Assembly (NCBI GenBank): GCA_031279185.1
Contig: JAITIY010000015.1
Location: forward strand, 1 to 37,367
Source: Holosporales bacterium
GTDB taxonomy: Bacteria; Pseudomonadota; Alphaproteobacteria; BNTO01
Length of the DNA stretch: 37,367 nt
Reading direction: 5' to 3'
The notes beneath the pieces are model-generated. The model saw only the letters and a program-made list of their open reading frames with translations, was not told where the DNA came from and did no database searches. The translations under genes and the position numbers were made by a program. Numbering within the stretch: the first letter of the stretch is position 1; each line of letters starts with the position of its first letter. This document shows positions 20,016-31,788 of the stretch, one piece after another.

Positions 20016-22205
20016 CTACAGCATGCAAGTAGAACATGACACTTCTTTGAACATAACTCGTTCTCTGTGTTCGCTCTGCTTGCCAACATTAAAACTGTCA
20101 ACTGATCTTAGATATCCCATGACACGAGTCCAAACTTCGCAACATTGACGCATTTCTTCAGGAATTACTGACAATTCAGGGTTCTGTTTTTTAATTTCAT
20201 TGTCACACTTTGGACAAAACTGATGTTCTCCTGGCAAATATCCATGTTTGTTGCAGACAGAGAAAGTGGGTGTAATTGTAATATATGGGATACGAAACAT
20301 TTTTGTAGTCTTTCTGATCATATTTTTACACGCTTCAGCCGACGAAAACCTTTCGCCCATATACAAATGCAAAACAGTTCCACCGGTGTATTTTTGTTGG
20401 AGTTGCGCCTGATGATTTAGTGCGACAAATGGATCATCTGTGAACCCAACTGGTAACTGAGATGAATTTGTGTAATATGGTGCTTCCTTTACACCTGCTT
20501 GCAATATATCAGGAAATCTTTTTTGATCCTCTTTAGCGAATCTGTACGTAGTACCTTCTGCAGGAGTTGCCTCTAAATTATACAAATGTCCTGTTTCTTC
20601 TTGAAATTTCACAAGATTATCACGCATACGATCTAAAAGACGACTAGCCATTGCAATGCCATATTCATCTGAAATATCGTGAGCATCGTTTGTAAAATTG
20701 CGAATCATTTCGTTTATACCGTTTATACCAATTGTTGAAAAATGGTTTTTCAGAGTTCCAAGATATCGCTTAGTATATGGATATAAACCACAATCCATAT
20801 AGTGAGTCACCATCTTTCTCTTTATTTCTAAGCTTTGTTTCGCGAGTTCCATTAGCGTATCTAATTTGTCCATCAATCCGTTTTCGTTTCCAGAGTAGAT
20901 ATACCCAATACGAGGCGCATTTATTGTCACAACACCAATAGAACCTGTTTGTTCGGCAGAACCAAACAAGCTATTGCCACGTTTCAATAATTCGCGTAAA
21001 TCAAGCTGAAGCCGACAGCACATAGAACGAATCATACCAGGATCTAAATCAGAATTAACAAAATTTTGGAAATAAGGCAGTCCATATTTTGCAGTCATTT
21101 CAAACAACAAATTGGCATTTTCACTGTCCCAAATAAAATCTTTTGTAATATTGTATGTTGGAATCGGAAATGTAAAAACGCGGCTATGTGCATCGCCGTG
21201 CGTCATGACCTCAATATATGCTTTATTGATCATGTCCATTTCTTTTTGTAAATCACCATATGTAAAATCAACAGCTTTCCCGGCGATTACAGGATGTTTT
21301 TTTGCCAAATCTGCTGGACAAACCCAGTCAAATGTAACGTTAGTGAACGGGCATTGCGAACCCCACCGTGATGGAACGTTTAAGTTATACACAAATTCTT
21401 GCATATTTTGAAATAGTACATCATATGAAATATTGTCTATTCGAATAAACGGTGCCAAATACGTATCAAATGAGCTAAATGCTTGTGCCCCAGCCCATTC
21501 ATTTTGTAATGTACCTAAAAAATTTACCATTTGGCCCATTGCACTTGATAAATGCTTCGGAGGATTAGATTCTACTTTGCCATGTACACCGTTAAATCCT
21601 TCTTCAAGAACCATTCTTAGGGACCACCCAGCGCAATATCCAGACAACATGTCTAAGTCATGTATCTGCATGTCTCCATCGCGGTGAGCTTTAGCCACTA
21701 ACTCTGGGTACACTTCATCAAGCCAATAATTTGCTACGACTCTTCCAGATAGATTCAAGATCATACCGCCAAGGGAGTATCCTTGATTTGCATTCGCATG
21801 AACTCGCCAATCCTGTTGCTTCAAATATTCATTTACAGATTGCACTACGTCAAGCGCGTTACGTTTGTCACGACGCGTTCTGTTGTGCTTTTCTCTGTAA
21901 ACAATGTATGCGCGCGCTGTTTTATAATGATTCGATGTAATAAGCGCTTGTTCGACGATATCTTGTATTTGCTCAATCGAAATACCGCCAACATAATCCC
22001 TATGTTTTATGATTTTTTTAACCTGCGCAGTAATTAATCGTGCTTCATTTTCTCCGAACTCACCAGTTTCCGTTCCAGCTTTTTTAATGGCTTGGACTAT
22101 TCGCTCTGCATCAAAACAAACCCTTTTCTGGTTTCGCTTAACTACTTCTGGAAATTCATCGATTTGTATTTTTGACGTCTCATTCTTACGCGCTTGCATA
22201 GTCAC
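20016..22205 (-). CDS. nrdD: Anaerobic (class III) ribonucleoside-triphosphate reductase
   Basis: N-terminal ATP-cone; NWLDE/HDLDMLSGYCAGWSL; zinc ligands CNKHG...CPKC; glycyl-radical motif RVMGYL near the C-terminus. Confidence 0.95.
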   Translation of the reverse strand: MTMQARKNETSKIQIDEFPEVVKRNQKRVCFDAERIVQAIKKAGTETGEFGENEARLITAQVKKIIKHRDYVGGISIEQIQDIVEQALITSNHYKTARAYIVYREKHNRTRRDKRNALDVVQSVNEYLKQQDWRVHANANQGYSLGGMILNLSGRVVANYWLDEVYPELVAKAHRDGDMQIHDLDMLSGYCAGWSLRMVLEEGFNGVHGKVESNPPKHLSSAMGQMVNFLGTLQNEWAGAQAFSSFDTYLAPFIRIDNISYDVLFQNMQEFVYNLNVPSRWGSQCPFTNVTFDWVCPADLAKKHPVIAGKAVDFTYGDLQKEMDMINKAYIEVMTHGDAHSRVFTFPIPTYNITKDFIWDSENANLLFEMTAKYGLPYFQNFVNSDLDPGMIRSMCCRLQLDLRELLKRGNSLFGSAEQTGSIGVVTINAPRIGYIYSGNENGLMDKLDTLMELAKQSLEIKRKMVTHYMDCGLYPYTKRYLGTLKNHFSTIGINGINEMIRNFTNDAHDISDEYGIAMASRLLDRMRDNLVKFQEETGHLYNLEATPAEGTTYRFAKEDQKRFPDILQAGVKEAPYYTNSSQLPVGFTDDPFVALNHQAQLQQKYTGGTVLHLYMGERFSSAEACKNMIRKTTKMFRIPYITITPTFSVCNKHGYLPGEHQFCPKCDNEIKKQNPELSVIPEEMRQCCEVWTRVMGYLRSVDSFNVGKQSEHRERVMFKEVSCSTCML

Positions 22206-22369
22206 CTACCCTATCATCAATTCACTAAATAGAACAATATATAAGGAGTGTATTATATGTTCTTCATCAGAAACTACAATTTTTTTGAGTACAAACTTCA
22301 CAAATGCTTTGCAGAAATCCAGACAACGTGCAACAAAACTTTACTCAAAAACACGTTGTAAGAATCGAA

Positions 22370-23341
22370 CTATTTTTTCATGGCAACGATCTCTTCAATG
22401 GACAGTTGGGTGCAGTGGCTAACTGTTTCTGGCGGGATTCCTGCGGCTAGCATGGAACGGGCGGTTTCTTTTATGCCTTCTTCCTTGCCGATAGCGATGC
22501 CCTCTTCCTTGCCTTTCGCTTCACCAATAGCGATGCCTTCTTCCTTGCCTTCTTCCTTGCCAATAGCGATGCCTTCCTCCTTGCCAATAGCGATGCCCTT
22601 TGCTTCGCCAATAGCGATGCCCTCCTCCAGCCCTTCCTCACGAGCCACAGTCATCTCGCTGTTGTAATCGTTAATCGTCTTTTGTCGCAAATCTGCAATC
22701 GCCCGTACATCATCATCTGCGCTGATATATTTCAGCGCTTCCATCGCCGCTTTAACTTCTTTTATTTCAAGAAACGCGTCATCCATGAATACTGGATTTT
22801 TCAAAAACGACAACCACGCCGTCAGCAAATCTGCCGCATCTGCGTCTTTCGGATTAAATTTCGGTAGTTCGATAAAAATAATCCGCGCGGAGGCCGTCAG
22901 CACCTGATACGGGTCCGGATGATTTGCCTGAAACGTCATGTACGCGTCACTTATTGCGTTATGGCGCTGAGTCACATTCTGCCCAAGGATCCATATGCCA
23001 ATTACGTTTGGCCCTTTATACGACTCGCCCGAGTGTAGCGCCATCGGAACCATGTTTGCCAGGTAACAGAACGCCCTCTGGGGGATTTCGCCCGTGTTTT
23101 TGCACTGAATTTCGATATCCAGCTTGGTACCGTCGTCGGTTGTGGCCTTAACGTCCAAACGGCTAGCTTTGTTTGTTTCTAGGATTTTAGAGATATCCGT
23201 ATTTTCCAGCGTTATGTCTTTTATACGCGGCTTCCCCTTAAACAACGCATTCAAAAACGAAATCAATAACGGCTTTTTATCATCTTTGCCAAATATTGTC
23301 TTAAAAATGTAATCAAGCTTCGGATCTAACAAGTTAATCAT
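22370..23341 (-). CDS. Rpn family recombination-promoting nuclease / PD-(D/E)XK transposase-family protein
   Basis: MINLLDPKLDYIFKTIFGKDDKKPLLISFLNALF...DVKATTDDGTKLDIEIQCKNTGEIPQRAFCYLANMV. The likely start is the ATG at ~23341 (ORF track extends to 23404). Confidence 0.88.
   Translation of the reverse strand: MINLLDPKLDYIFKTIFGKDDKKPLLISFLNALFKGKPRIKDITLENTDISKILETNKASRLDVKATTDDGTKLDIEIQCKNTGEIPQRAFCYLANMVPMALHSGESYKGPNVIGIWILGQNVTQRHNAISDAYMTFQANHPDPYQVLTASARIIFIELPKFNPKDADAADLLTAWLSFLKNPVFMDDAFLEIKEVKAAMEALKYISADDDVRAIADLRQKTINDYNSEMTVAREEGLEEGIAIGEAKGIAIGKEEGIAIGKEEGKEEGIAIGEAKGKEEGIAIGKEEGIKETARSMLAAGIPPETVSHCTQLSIEEIVAMKK
22473..22635. repeat. In-frame degenerate tandem repeat array inside the Rpn-family gene
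   Basis: Repeated GCCAATAGCGATGCC(C/T)TC(T/C)TCCTT-type units encoding GIAIGKEE / GIAIGEAK / GKEE. Confidence 0.9.
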
Positions 23342-23527
23342 TGCGTATGCTCGAACTGTACCCACACTAAGATAATTATACTGTACTTGCGATGCTGACC
23401 GCATGATTTTTACACTAAAGGATCAATACCCCACAGGTCCTTACTCCCTAACAAAAAGAACAACTATAGAGATCGCGTAAAATGCAAGTTTAATTGTATA
23501 TACTGCGCATAGTTTTCGTTTGTTTCG

Positions 23528-23785
23528 TTGATAAATATGGAAATAGTCTATAAAAACTTTCGTAAATACCAACCAGTTTTCTGCAAAAGGTTATCTCTAG
23601 TTCTTGAAGGAATTGCAAGGGCTGGGCGAGCAAATACTGACAAAATTGCAGCATCCATTGCAATCATAAAAGGCATCAAATTTAATTCTGTCTGGATGTC
23701 TATCTTTCACCCACTTGCCTACACATGTAAAAACACTCAAACATGTGATATCTTTAATAGAATGATGCATTTGTACTTAGTTTAA
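23528..23785 (+). CDS. Hypothetical ORF upstream of atpH, possible gene remnant
   Basis: 85-aa ORF ...VLEGIARAGRANTDKIAASIAIIKGIKF...; no family recognised; part of it is repeated at the window start. Confidence 0.3.
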   Translation: MINMEIVYKNFRKYQPVFCKRLSLVLEGIARAGRANTDKIAASIAIIKGIKFNSVWMSIFHPLAYTCKNTQTCDIFNRMMHLYLV

Positions 23786-23792
23786 TTTTATC

Positions 23793-24371
23793 GTGAATCA
23801 ACATATTCTCCAGTTTATGTGCACTTCAGCAGCTGGACGTTATGCATTGGCGTTGTTTAATGTAGCCAAGAATAACAATTCACTAGAACGAACCTTATTT
23901 GAATGTGAAACTGTAATAGAGGTCCTCTCTAAAAAAAGCGCGTATGGTTCTATTTTTACGCGCATGTTACAGGGACGTTTTATTAGTATAAATGAATTTA
24001 TTAAAGCGACAAAATTACAAGATTTTTTTGTACGTTTTTTGCAGTTGCTAATAAAAAACAACAGAATGTCTTTATTAAAAAATATAGTAAGGTTATTCAG
24101 TCATTTGGTTGACAATGAACTTAATCGCGAGTCTTTGATTGTTTACTCGGCAGAGGAAATAGCAGGTTCTTATAAAGAGAAAATCATGGAAAAACTGAGT
24201 AACAGTTTTAAAAAAAATCTTAGAATTACCTATAAAATTAACCCTAATATTTTAGGCGGACTATTAATACAATCTGCTACCATAACGATAGACGTTAGTG
24301 TTAGACATCAAATTGATAAGTTTTCAAAAGAAACATTAGAACGTCTATTGTTTTACGGAGGGAAGTCATGA
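23793..24371 (+). CDS. atpH: F1Fo ATP synthase subunit delta
   Basis: [16 protein letters not shown]...; directly upstream of atpA with ATGA overlap; GTG start. Confidence 0.9.
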   Translation: MNQHILQFMCTSAAGRYALALFNVAKNNNSLERTLFECETVIEVLSKKSAYGSIFTRMLQGRFISINEFIKATKLQDFFVRFLQLLIKNNRMSLLKNIVRLFSHLVDNELNRESLIVYSAEEIAGSYKEKIMEKLSNSFKKNLRITYKINPNILGGLLIQSATITIDVSVRHQIDKFSKETLERLLFYGGKS

Positions 24372-25927
24372 AAATAAAGACATCTGAAGTCTCTGAACTC
24401 TTGCAACATCAAATAGAAGATTTCGTTCCATCGGCTGATGTATATGAAAACGGTGCGGTTTTATCAGTTTGTGACGGGATAATACATGCTCAAGGTCTTG
24501 AAAATGTACGTGCAGGTGAGTGGGTTGAGTGTATTTCATCCAGAACTGGTGAAATTATCAGAGGGATGGCGTTAAACTTAGAAGCAGATAATGTCGGAAT
24601 TGTTTTAATTGGTAATGGTACTGGAATAGAGGAAGGCGATATCGTACGTCGTACGAATCGTATACTTGATACTCCTGCAGGGAAAAGTCTACTTGGACGT
24701 GTCGTGAACGCGCTTGGCGAGCCAATTGACGGTAAAGGGCCATTGCTTGACGTTGAGCGTGTTCATATAGAACGAAGTGCACCAGGCATAATTGAACGTA
24801 AATCAGTTTGTGAACCAATGCAAACTGGGATAAAGGTAATAGACAGTTTGATACCTATCGGGAGAGGACAGCGTGAACTAATTATTGGAGATAGGCAAAC
24901 TGGAAAAACGTCAATAGCGTTAGATACAATTCTCAATCAAAAAATTCATCATCAAAGTGATAATGACGCGAATAAGATTTATTGTGTATATGTAGCCATA
25001 GGGCAAAAGCAATCTTCAATTTCTAGGTTTGTAAAAACATTAGAAGATCACGGCGCTCTAGATTATTCAATAATAGTAGTGGCAACGGCATCAGATTCTG
25101 CAGTATTACAATATTTGGCTCCGTATACTGGATGTTCAATGGGAGAATACTTTCGTGATCGATGCATGCATGCACTGATTATTTACGATGACTTATCAAA
25201 GCATGCTGTCGCGTACAGACAAATGTCTCTTTTGCTACGTCGCCCACCAGGAAGAGAGGCGTATCCTGGAGATGTGTTTTACCTTCATTCTAGACTATTA
25301 GAACGTGCCGCAAAGTTAAGTGATGCGCTTGGTGGCGGCTCGCTTACTGCGCTTCCCATTGTTGAAACACAAGCTGGAGATGTCGCAGCCTATATTCCTA
25401 CTAATGTAATTTCCATTACAGATGGACAAATCTTCCTTGAAACAGATCTATTTTTTCAAGGAAATCGTCCAGCAGTTAATATAGGAATCTCCGTTAGTAG
25501 GGTAGGTGGAGCTGCACAAACTAGATCAATGAAACGTGTATCTAGCAGTATTAAACTTGATTTAGCACAATATAGAGAAATGGCTGTTTTTTCGCAATTT
25601 TCTTCAGATTTAGATGAAAATACACTAAAATTCCTATCGCGCGGAGAACGACTTACAGAAATTTTGAAACAGCCTCAATATAGGCCAATGTCAAATGCTG
25701 AGCAAGTCGCAATTATTTACGCAGGTGTTAATGGTTATTTGGATGAACTTCCTGTTTCTGTACTAACTCAATTTGAAGAAGAATATATGAAATCACTTAG
25801 ATTTACACACACTGAATTGTTAAAACTATTTGATCAAGAGTCAATTACTGACGAAAACACAAAACAAATAAGTGACTTCATCAAATCTTTCGTTGAATCG
25901 TACAAGTTAAACAACAAAATAGCCTAA
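24368..25927 (+). CDS. atpA: F1Fo ATP synthase subunit alpha
   Basis: [43 protein letters not shown]. Confidence 0.98.
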   Translation: MKIKTSEVSELLQHQIEDFVPSADVYENGAVLSVCDGIIHAQGLENVRAGEWVECISSRTGEIIRGMALNLEADNVGIVLIGNGTGIEEGDIVRRTNRILDTPAGKSLLGRVVNALGEPIDGKGPLLDVERVHIERSAPGIIERKSVCEPMQTGIKVIDSLIPIGRGQRELIIGDRQTGKTSIALDTILNQKIHHQSDNDANKIYCVYVAIGQKQSSISRFVKTLEDHGALDYSIIVVATASDSAVLQYLAPYTGCSMGEYFRDRCMHALIIYDDLSKHAVAYRQMSLLLRRPPGREAYPGDVFYLHSRLLERAAKLSDALGGGSLTALPIVETQAGDVAAYIPTNVISITDGQIFLETDLFFQGNRPAVNIGISVSRVGGAAQTRSMKRVSSSIKLDLAQYREMAVFSQFSSDLDENTLKFLSRGERLTEILKQPQYRPMSNAEQVAIIYAGVNGYLDELPVSVLTQFEEEYMKSLRFTHTELLKLFDQESITDENTKQISDFIKSFVESYKLNNKIA

Positions 25928-25958
25928 AGATTGTAAGGGTATTTGTTGGAGTATCAAA

Positions 25959-26870
25959 ATGTCAGGACTACAAGATATCAAAAAGCGAATTCGAAGCGTA
26001 CAGTCAACGCACAAGTTGATTTCTGCAATGCAACTAATTGCAGCTTCACGTTTTCGTCAATCAATAAAGTTATTGCAAAATGCCAGGAGTTACGAAGATT
26101 CACTATCAGACGTATTGTATCGTGTTGTAACGATAAATAAAGAAAAATACAACAAAGCAAGACAATGTTTACCATGGTACTTAAAAGAAAAGGATGCGTC
26201 AAAACCACATCTTATTTGCGTTTTTGGTGCACAAAAAGGACTCTGTGGTGGGTACAACTTATCATCAATCAAGGAAGCACTCGCTGTTGAAGAACGTTAT
26301 AATGATAGAAGGTGCTTGTTTGCACCAATTACATTAAAAGCAGCAGAGTATTTCATAAAACGTAAACCAACACAAATCAAACATTTCGCAGGATTGGGAC
26401 ATTTAACAGATACTCATTACATGGATTTAGCAACAAACGTTTTCAATGATATAAATGAATTGTTTAATAACTCAGAAATTGGGTCAATTAGTATTGTTAG
26501 TGGGAAATTTGTGAACACGTTAACGCAACGTATTGAATCGTACGAACTATTTCCATTTGATATAACTAGTAAATTGCAAAAGCAACAAAATGCGCAACAA
26601 ACAGATTATTTGTCAAAGCAATGTTTAGTAGAGCCATCCATTGAAAAAGCGTTGCAACGTGGATTAGAACATCTTGTGCTAGTACATATTTATCGTGCGT
26701 TTATTGAGTCAGAAACGTGTGAAAACGCATCACGAATGACAATGATGGATAATTCCAAACGTAACGCAAAAGAATTAATTAGTAAGCTTAGTGTGCGATA
26801 TAATCGTACCAGACAAGCTAATATTACAAATGAATTAATTGAAATTATTGCTGGTGTAGCTGATAGATAA
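25959..26870 (+). CDS. atpG: F1Fo ATP synthase subunit gamma
   Basis: SGLQDIKKRIRSVQSTHKLISAMQLIAASRFR; C-terminal RNAKELISKLSVRYNRTRQANITNELIEIIAGV. Confidence 0.95.
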   Translation: MSGLQDIKKRIRSVQSTHKLISAMQLIAASRFRQSIKLLQNARSYEDSLSDVLYRVVTINKEKYNKARQCLPWYLKEKDASKPHLICVFGAQKGLCGGYNLSSIKEALAVEERYNDRRCLFAPITLKAAEYFIKRKPTQIKHFAGLGHLTDTHYMDLATNVFNDINELFNNSEIGSISIVSGKFVNTLTQRIESYELFPFDITSKLQKQQNAQQTDYLSKQCLVEPSIEKALQRGLEHLVLVHIYRAFIESETCENASRMTMMDNSKRNAKELISKLSVRYNRTRQANITNELIEIIAGVADR

Positions 26871-26890
26871 ACACACAATGGGGAATATAA

Positions 26891-28405
<1,515 letters not shown>

Positions 28406-28461
28406 ATGAACTAACCTAGTGACGAAGACGTTTTAGTCCTGCGAGGAAAGTAACAACGATT

Positions 28462-28531
28462 CTAGTTTTTAGTTCTTATGCGTATCCTGCGTTTTGGCCA
28501 TTTCCCAACGAGAACTAAAAAGCCATGCTAG
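28462..28531. other. Extended inverted repeat downstream of atpD
   Basis: CTAG-TTTTTAGTTCT (28462-28476) pairs with AGAACTAAAAA (28511-28521) and, after an unpaired GCCATG, CTAG (28528-28531). Confidence 0.6.
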
Positions 28532-28615
28532 TGACAGGGAAATTGTAAAAACGTATGGTGCACGAAAGTAGAAATTTACATATTGCTACATTCTTGTTCA
28601 CTAAGGCAACGATTT

Positions 28616-29536
28616 TCAATCAGCTTGCGTTTCATTCTTATTGTTCTTTTTCTGCTGATTGAGCTTTGCTTCCGTTCCTCTTTTTGCTAAACAATTAACT
28701 ACCTGCACAACGCCCGCTGCATTCTCCGATGCGTTGTCATTTGATAAGAGTGAAAATTCATGCCGAAAAACATTACCAATATCAACGGGTTCTGGAGATT
28801 TTGAATGAGATTTATTCTTATTCAGCTCCTTAACCGCACATCGCAGGTTATTATATAATACATCAGGTATTCTATCACGAACAAGCGGTACTAGATTAGA
28901 CATATCATAACGCAGTTGTGTTGCTCTCATCATCATAGTATATGCTACGTTTGCTGTGAACTCATAGAATTTTTCATATTGATAGTGTGAAACACGTTCT
29001 CCACGCATAGCTCTTGCGTCAATCGCATCTACAAACATCCATGATACGTCTGGAGCAACAATAGCTAAGCACGTACCATGCAATGCCAAAAATGCTGTAT
29101 CGTTTTGTAATGGTCCATTAGCTAGCTGTAGCAACACCCCTGGAGTGAATGCATTACACAAACAATTATCTGATAATAGTTTCCCATTATGTGTGTTTGG
29201 TTTCCTCGGTACAGACACATGTGTAGTGTCACCAAGACATGATGAAAGGTATGTGTAATTCAGGAAATTTTCTTGAAAATTCTTCCTCTTACTACATAAG
29301 GCTACAGCAAACTGATCAAGAACTGTTTGTGGTACTTTGGTTGTCCAAGGAGCATATATGTTTATAAAATTTTCATATACTGATATGTTAGCATCTGTAC
29401 TTGTTGTCTTTTCTGACTGTTTGTGTGATGACTCTGTTTGCGGTTTTTTTTGTTTCGTTGTCTCTGTTGCACAAATATACTTGCCGTCGCATATAACAAC
29501 AGCGAGTACAGCAAGAATAAATTTCCTCATTTTCAA
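28616..29536 (-). CDS. Hypothetical secreted protein with conserved-looking cysteines
   Basis: 306-aa ORF with N-terminal signal peptide (MKMRKFILAVLAVVICDGKYICATE); no family recognised. Confidence 0.7.
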   Translation of the reverse strand: MKMRKFILAVLAVVICDGKYICATETTKQKKPQTESSHKQSEKTTSTDANISVYENFINIYAPWTTKVPQTVLDQFAVALCSKRKNFQENFLNYTYLSSCLGDTTHVSVPRKPNTHNGKLLSDNCLCNAFTPGVLLQLANGPLQNDTAFLALHGTCLAIVAPDVSWMFVDAIDARAMRGERVSHYQYEKFYEFTANVAYTMMMRATQLRYDMSNLVPLVRDRIPDVLYNNLRCAVKELNKNKSHSKSPEPVDIGNVFRHEFSLLSNDNASENAAGVVQVVNCLAKRGTEAKLNQQKKNNKNETQAD

Positions 29537-29714
29537 TCTATTTCCTTATCAAGGCCTATGACATGATTATATTGGAACTGTGTTAACAATTTGTAAAAAG
29601 TGCATATGGTATCAAAAGTGTCCAAGTTTGTTCTAGTTCATACACAATCCTTGAATATTTTCATGATACTGTGTAGCCTCTATACACGGGTATTTAAAAC
29701 ATTAACGTTGTATT

Positions 29715-30092
29715 ATGTTCATTTCACAAGCTTACGCTGCACCAACACAACAAGGATACGGAACTTTGGTATCTATGTTGCCGTTGTTTTTAGTTTTTGC
29801 GGTTATGTACTTTTTTATGATTCGTCCAAATCAAAAAAAAGCAGCAGAGCAACAACGTATGATTAATGCGATGAAACGTGGAGATAAAATCGTAATGAAC
29901 TCCGGTATTATTGGAACTATTAGCAAAGTCAAAGACTCAGAATTTGTTATAGAGATTGCGGATGACGTTCAAATCACAGTTTTAAAAAATTCGGTATCGA
30001 CACTATATACAACAAAAAGTGATGCTGGATCTATTGAAAAATCAGCAAAAGCACGAAAAGATATTGCAGATTCTAGTAAAAAAAAGCACTGA
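29715..30092 (+). CDS. yajC: Preprotein translocase subunit YajC
   Basis: MLPLFLVFAVMYFFMIRPNQKKAAEQQRMINAMKRGDKIVMNSGIIGTI; upstream of secD. Confidence 0.96.
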   Translation: MFISQAYAAPTQQGYGTLVSMLPLFLVFAVMYFFMIRPNQKKAAEQQRMINAMKRGDKIVMNSGIIGTISKVKDSEFVIEIADDVQITVLKNSVSTLYTTKSDAGSIEKSAKARKDIADSSKKKH

Positions 30093-30137
30093 TGATTATC
30101 ACAAATCCAAAAAGCATAAAATAGTAAGAGAAATGTC

Positions 30138-31733
30138 ATGGTAGTTTTTTCAAAATTTAAAATTTTTGTAATTTTATCCATATGTTTCGTTGGAATAGTT
30201 TTTGTATTACCAAACATCGTGCCAAAACAAACACGATCATTACTACCATCATTTATGCGAAAGACAGTAAATTTGGGACTAGACTTGCAGGGCGGATCAT
30301 TGATACAGCTTCAAGTCAACGTTAATGCCGTGATAAAGGAACATTTAGCAAATATTTTGAGTGAAACACGCAGAAGTTTACGCAAACAACAAATAAAATA
30401 TACTGGATTGCGATTAAGGTCCGATGATAAACAAAGTTTTCTTGAGCTTACGCTTTCAGATCTTACACAGTATGATGCTGTAGTTCGCTTGATAGAAAAA
30501 GTTGATAACTCCTTAACGTTTGAAAAAAAGGAAATGGGTACAATTGTCGCCACAATTTCATCACAAGCTATTGCTAAGAGAAAAGCTGAAATCATAACGC
30601 AATCGATGGAAGTCGTTCGTAGAAGAATTGACACTATTGGCGCGAAAGAACCTAATATTCAACAACAAGGCGATGATAGAATAGTTTTACAACTACCTGG
30701 AATAAACGATCCTGCTGAAACACGGCGTTTGCTCGGCAAAACTGCGAAATTATCATTTCAGTGGGTCGATGATTCAGTGCAGCCAGTAAATGAATCAAAA
30801 GGAACCAAAGCATCATTGCCGATCCCTCCAGTTGGAATAGATTACATTCCTGAGGAATCACACGATGGTTCGATAATTTACTTACCAATCAAAAAAGAAA
30901 TAATCATTCATGGAGATACTTTAGTTGATGCTCGCGCTACATTTGATAACAACGGCCGTCCAGTTGTTAGCATTAAGTTTAATAATGTTGGGAAACGGCA
31001 AATGGACGACGCATCACGTAATGTTGGAAAACGGTTCGCAATAGTTCTTGATAACAAAGTGATTAGTTCGCCATCTTTCAATGAACCAATTCCAGGCGGA
31101 TCGGCACAAATTAGTGGACGGTTTACTGTTGAAGAAGCCAATGAGCTCGCCACATTACTTCGAGCTGGGGCATTGCCTGCACCTCTAAATATTGTCGAAG
31201 AATGTGTGGTGGGACCAAGTCTTGGCGCAGATTCTATCTCTTACGGTAAAAATGCTGTAATACTTGCCTTTTTACTGATTTCAATATTTATCTTATTCGT
31301 ATATTCATACATTGGTCTTTTTGCCGATTTCGCTTTAATGATAAACGTCGTGTTGCTAGTCGCTGGGTTGTCTCTAATTGGAGCAACGTTGACGTTACCT
31401 GGTATCGCCGGGATCGCGTTAACTATAGGTATGGCAGTTGATGCAAATGTTTTAATCTTTGAAAGAATTCGCGAAGAAATTAAGTCTGGACTGAGCGTAT
31501 TGGGCGCAATTGATCAGGGATACAAACGTGCATTTACTGCGATTTTAGACTCAAACCTAACCACTATTCTTGGAGCTTGGATACTTTATTACTTTGGCAC
31601 TGGCCCTGTTAAAGGTTTTTCTGTTACGTTGGCCTTAGGTGTTGTTATTTCGATGTTTACGGCGTTAACCGTTACACAATTGTTCTTGGTAGCATGGGTA
31701 AAATGGCGAAAAACGAAACGTATTCCATTTTAA
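30138..31733 (+). CDS. secD: Protein translocase subunit SecD
   Basis: NLGLDLQGGSLIQLQVN; LRAGALPAPLNIVEECVVGPSLGADSI; GMAVDANVLIFERIREE. Confidence 0.97.
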   Translation: MVVFSKFKIFVILSICFVGIVFVLPNIVPKQTRSLLPSFMRKTVNLGLDLQGGSLIQLQVNVNAVIKEHLANILSETRRSLRKQQIKYTGLRLRSDDKQSFLELTLSDLTQYDAVVRLIEKVDNSLTFEKKEMGTIVATISSQAIAKRKAEIITQSMEVVRRRIDTIGAKEPNIQQQGDDRIVLQLPGINDPAETRRLLGKTAKLSFQWVDDSVQPVNESKGTKASLPIPPVGIDYIPEESHDGSIIYLPIKKEIIIHGDTLVDARATFDNNGRPVVSIKFNNVGKRQMDDASRNVGKRFAIVLDNKVISSPSFNEPIPGGSAQISGRFTVEEANELATLLRAGALPAPLNIVEECVVGPSLGADSISYGKNAVILAFLLISIFILFVYSYIGLFADFALMINVVLLVAGLSLIGATLTLPGIAGIALTIGMAVDANVLIFERIREEIKSGLSVLGAIDQGYKRAFTAILDSNLTTILGAWILYYFGTGPVKGFSVTLALGVVISMFTALTVTQLFLVAWVKWRKTKRIPF

Positions 31734-31788
31734 TCGCAGTGTAGTAGTGTCAAGAAAAAACAAGGGATTAACGAGGTGCGGTGCTTAA

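Noticed and set aside
22380-22667. Plus-strand ORF with MPSSLPIAMPSSLP repeats
   Set aside because: It is the antisense reading of the repeat array in the minus-strand Rpn-family gene.
28406-28615. RNase P RNA, because of the string GAGGAAAGT
   Set aside because: The flanking RNase P core elements are absent and the region is too short.
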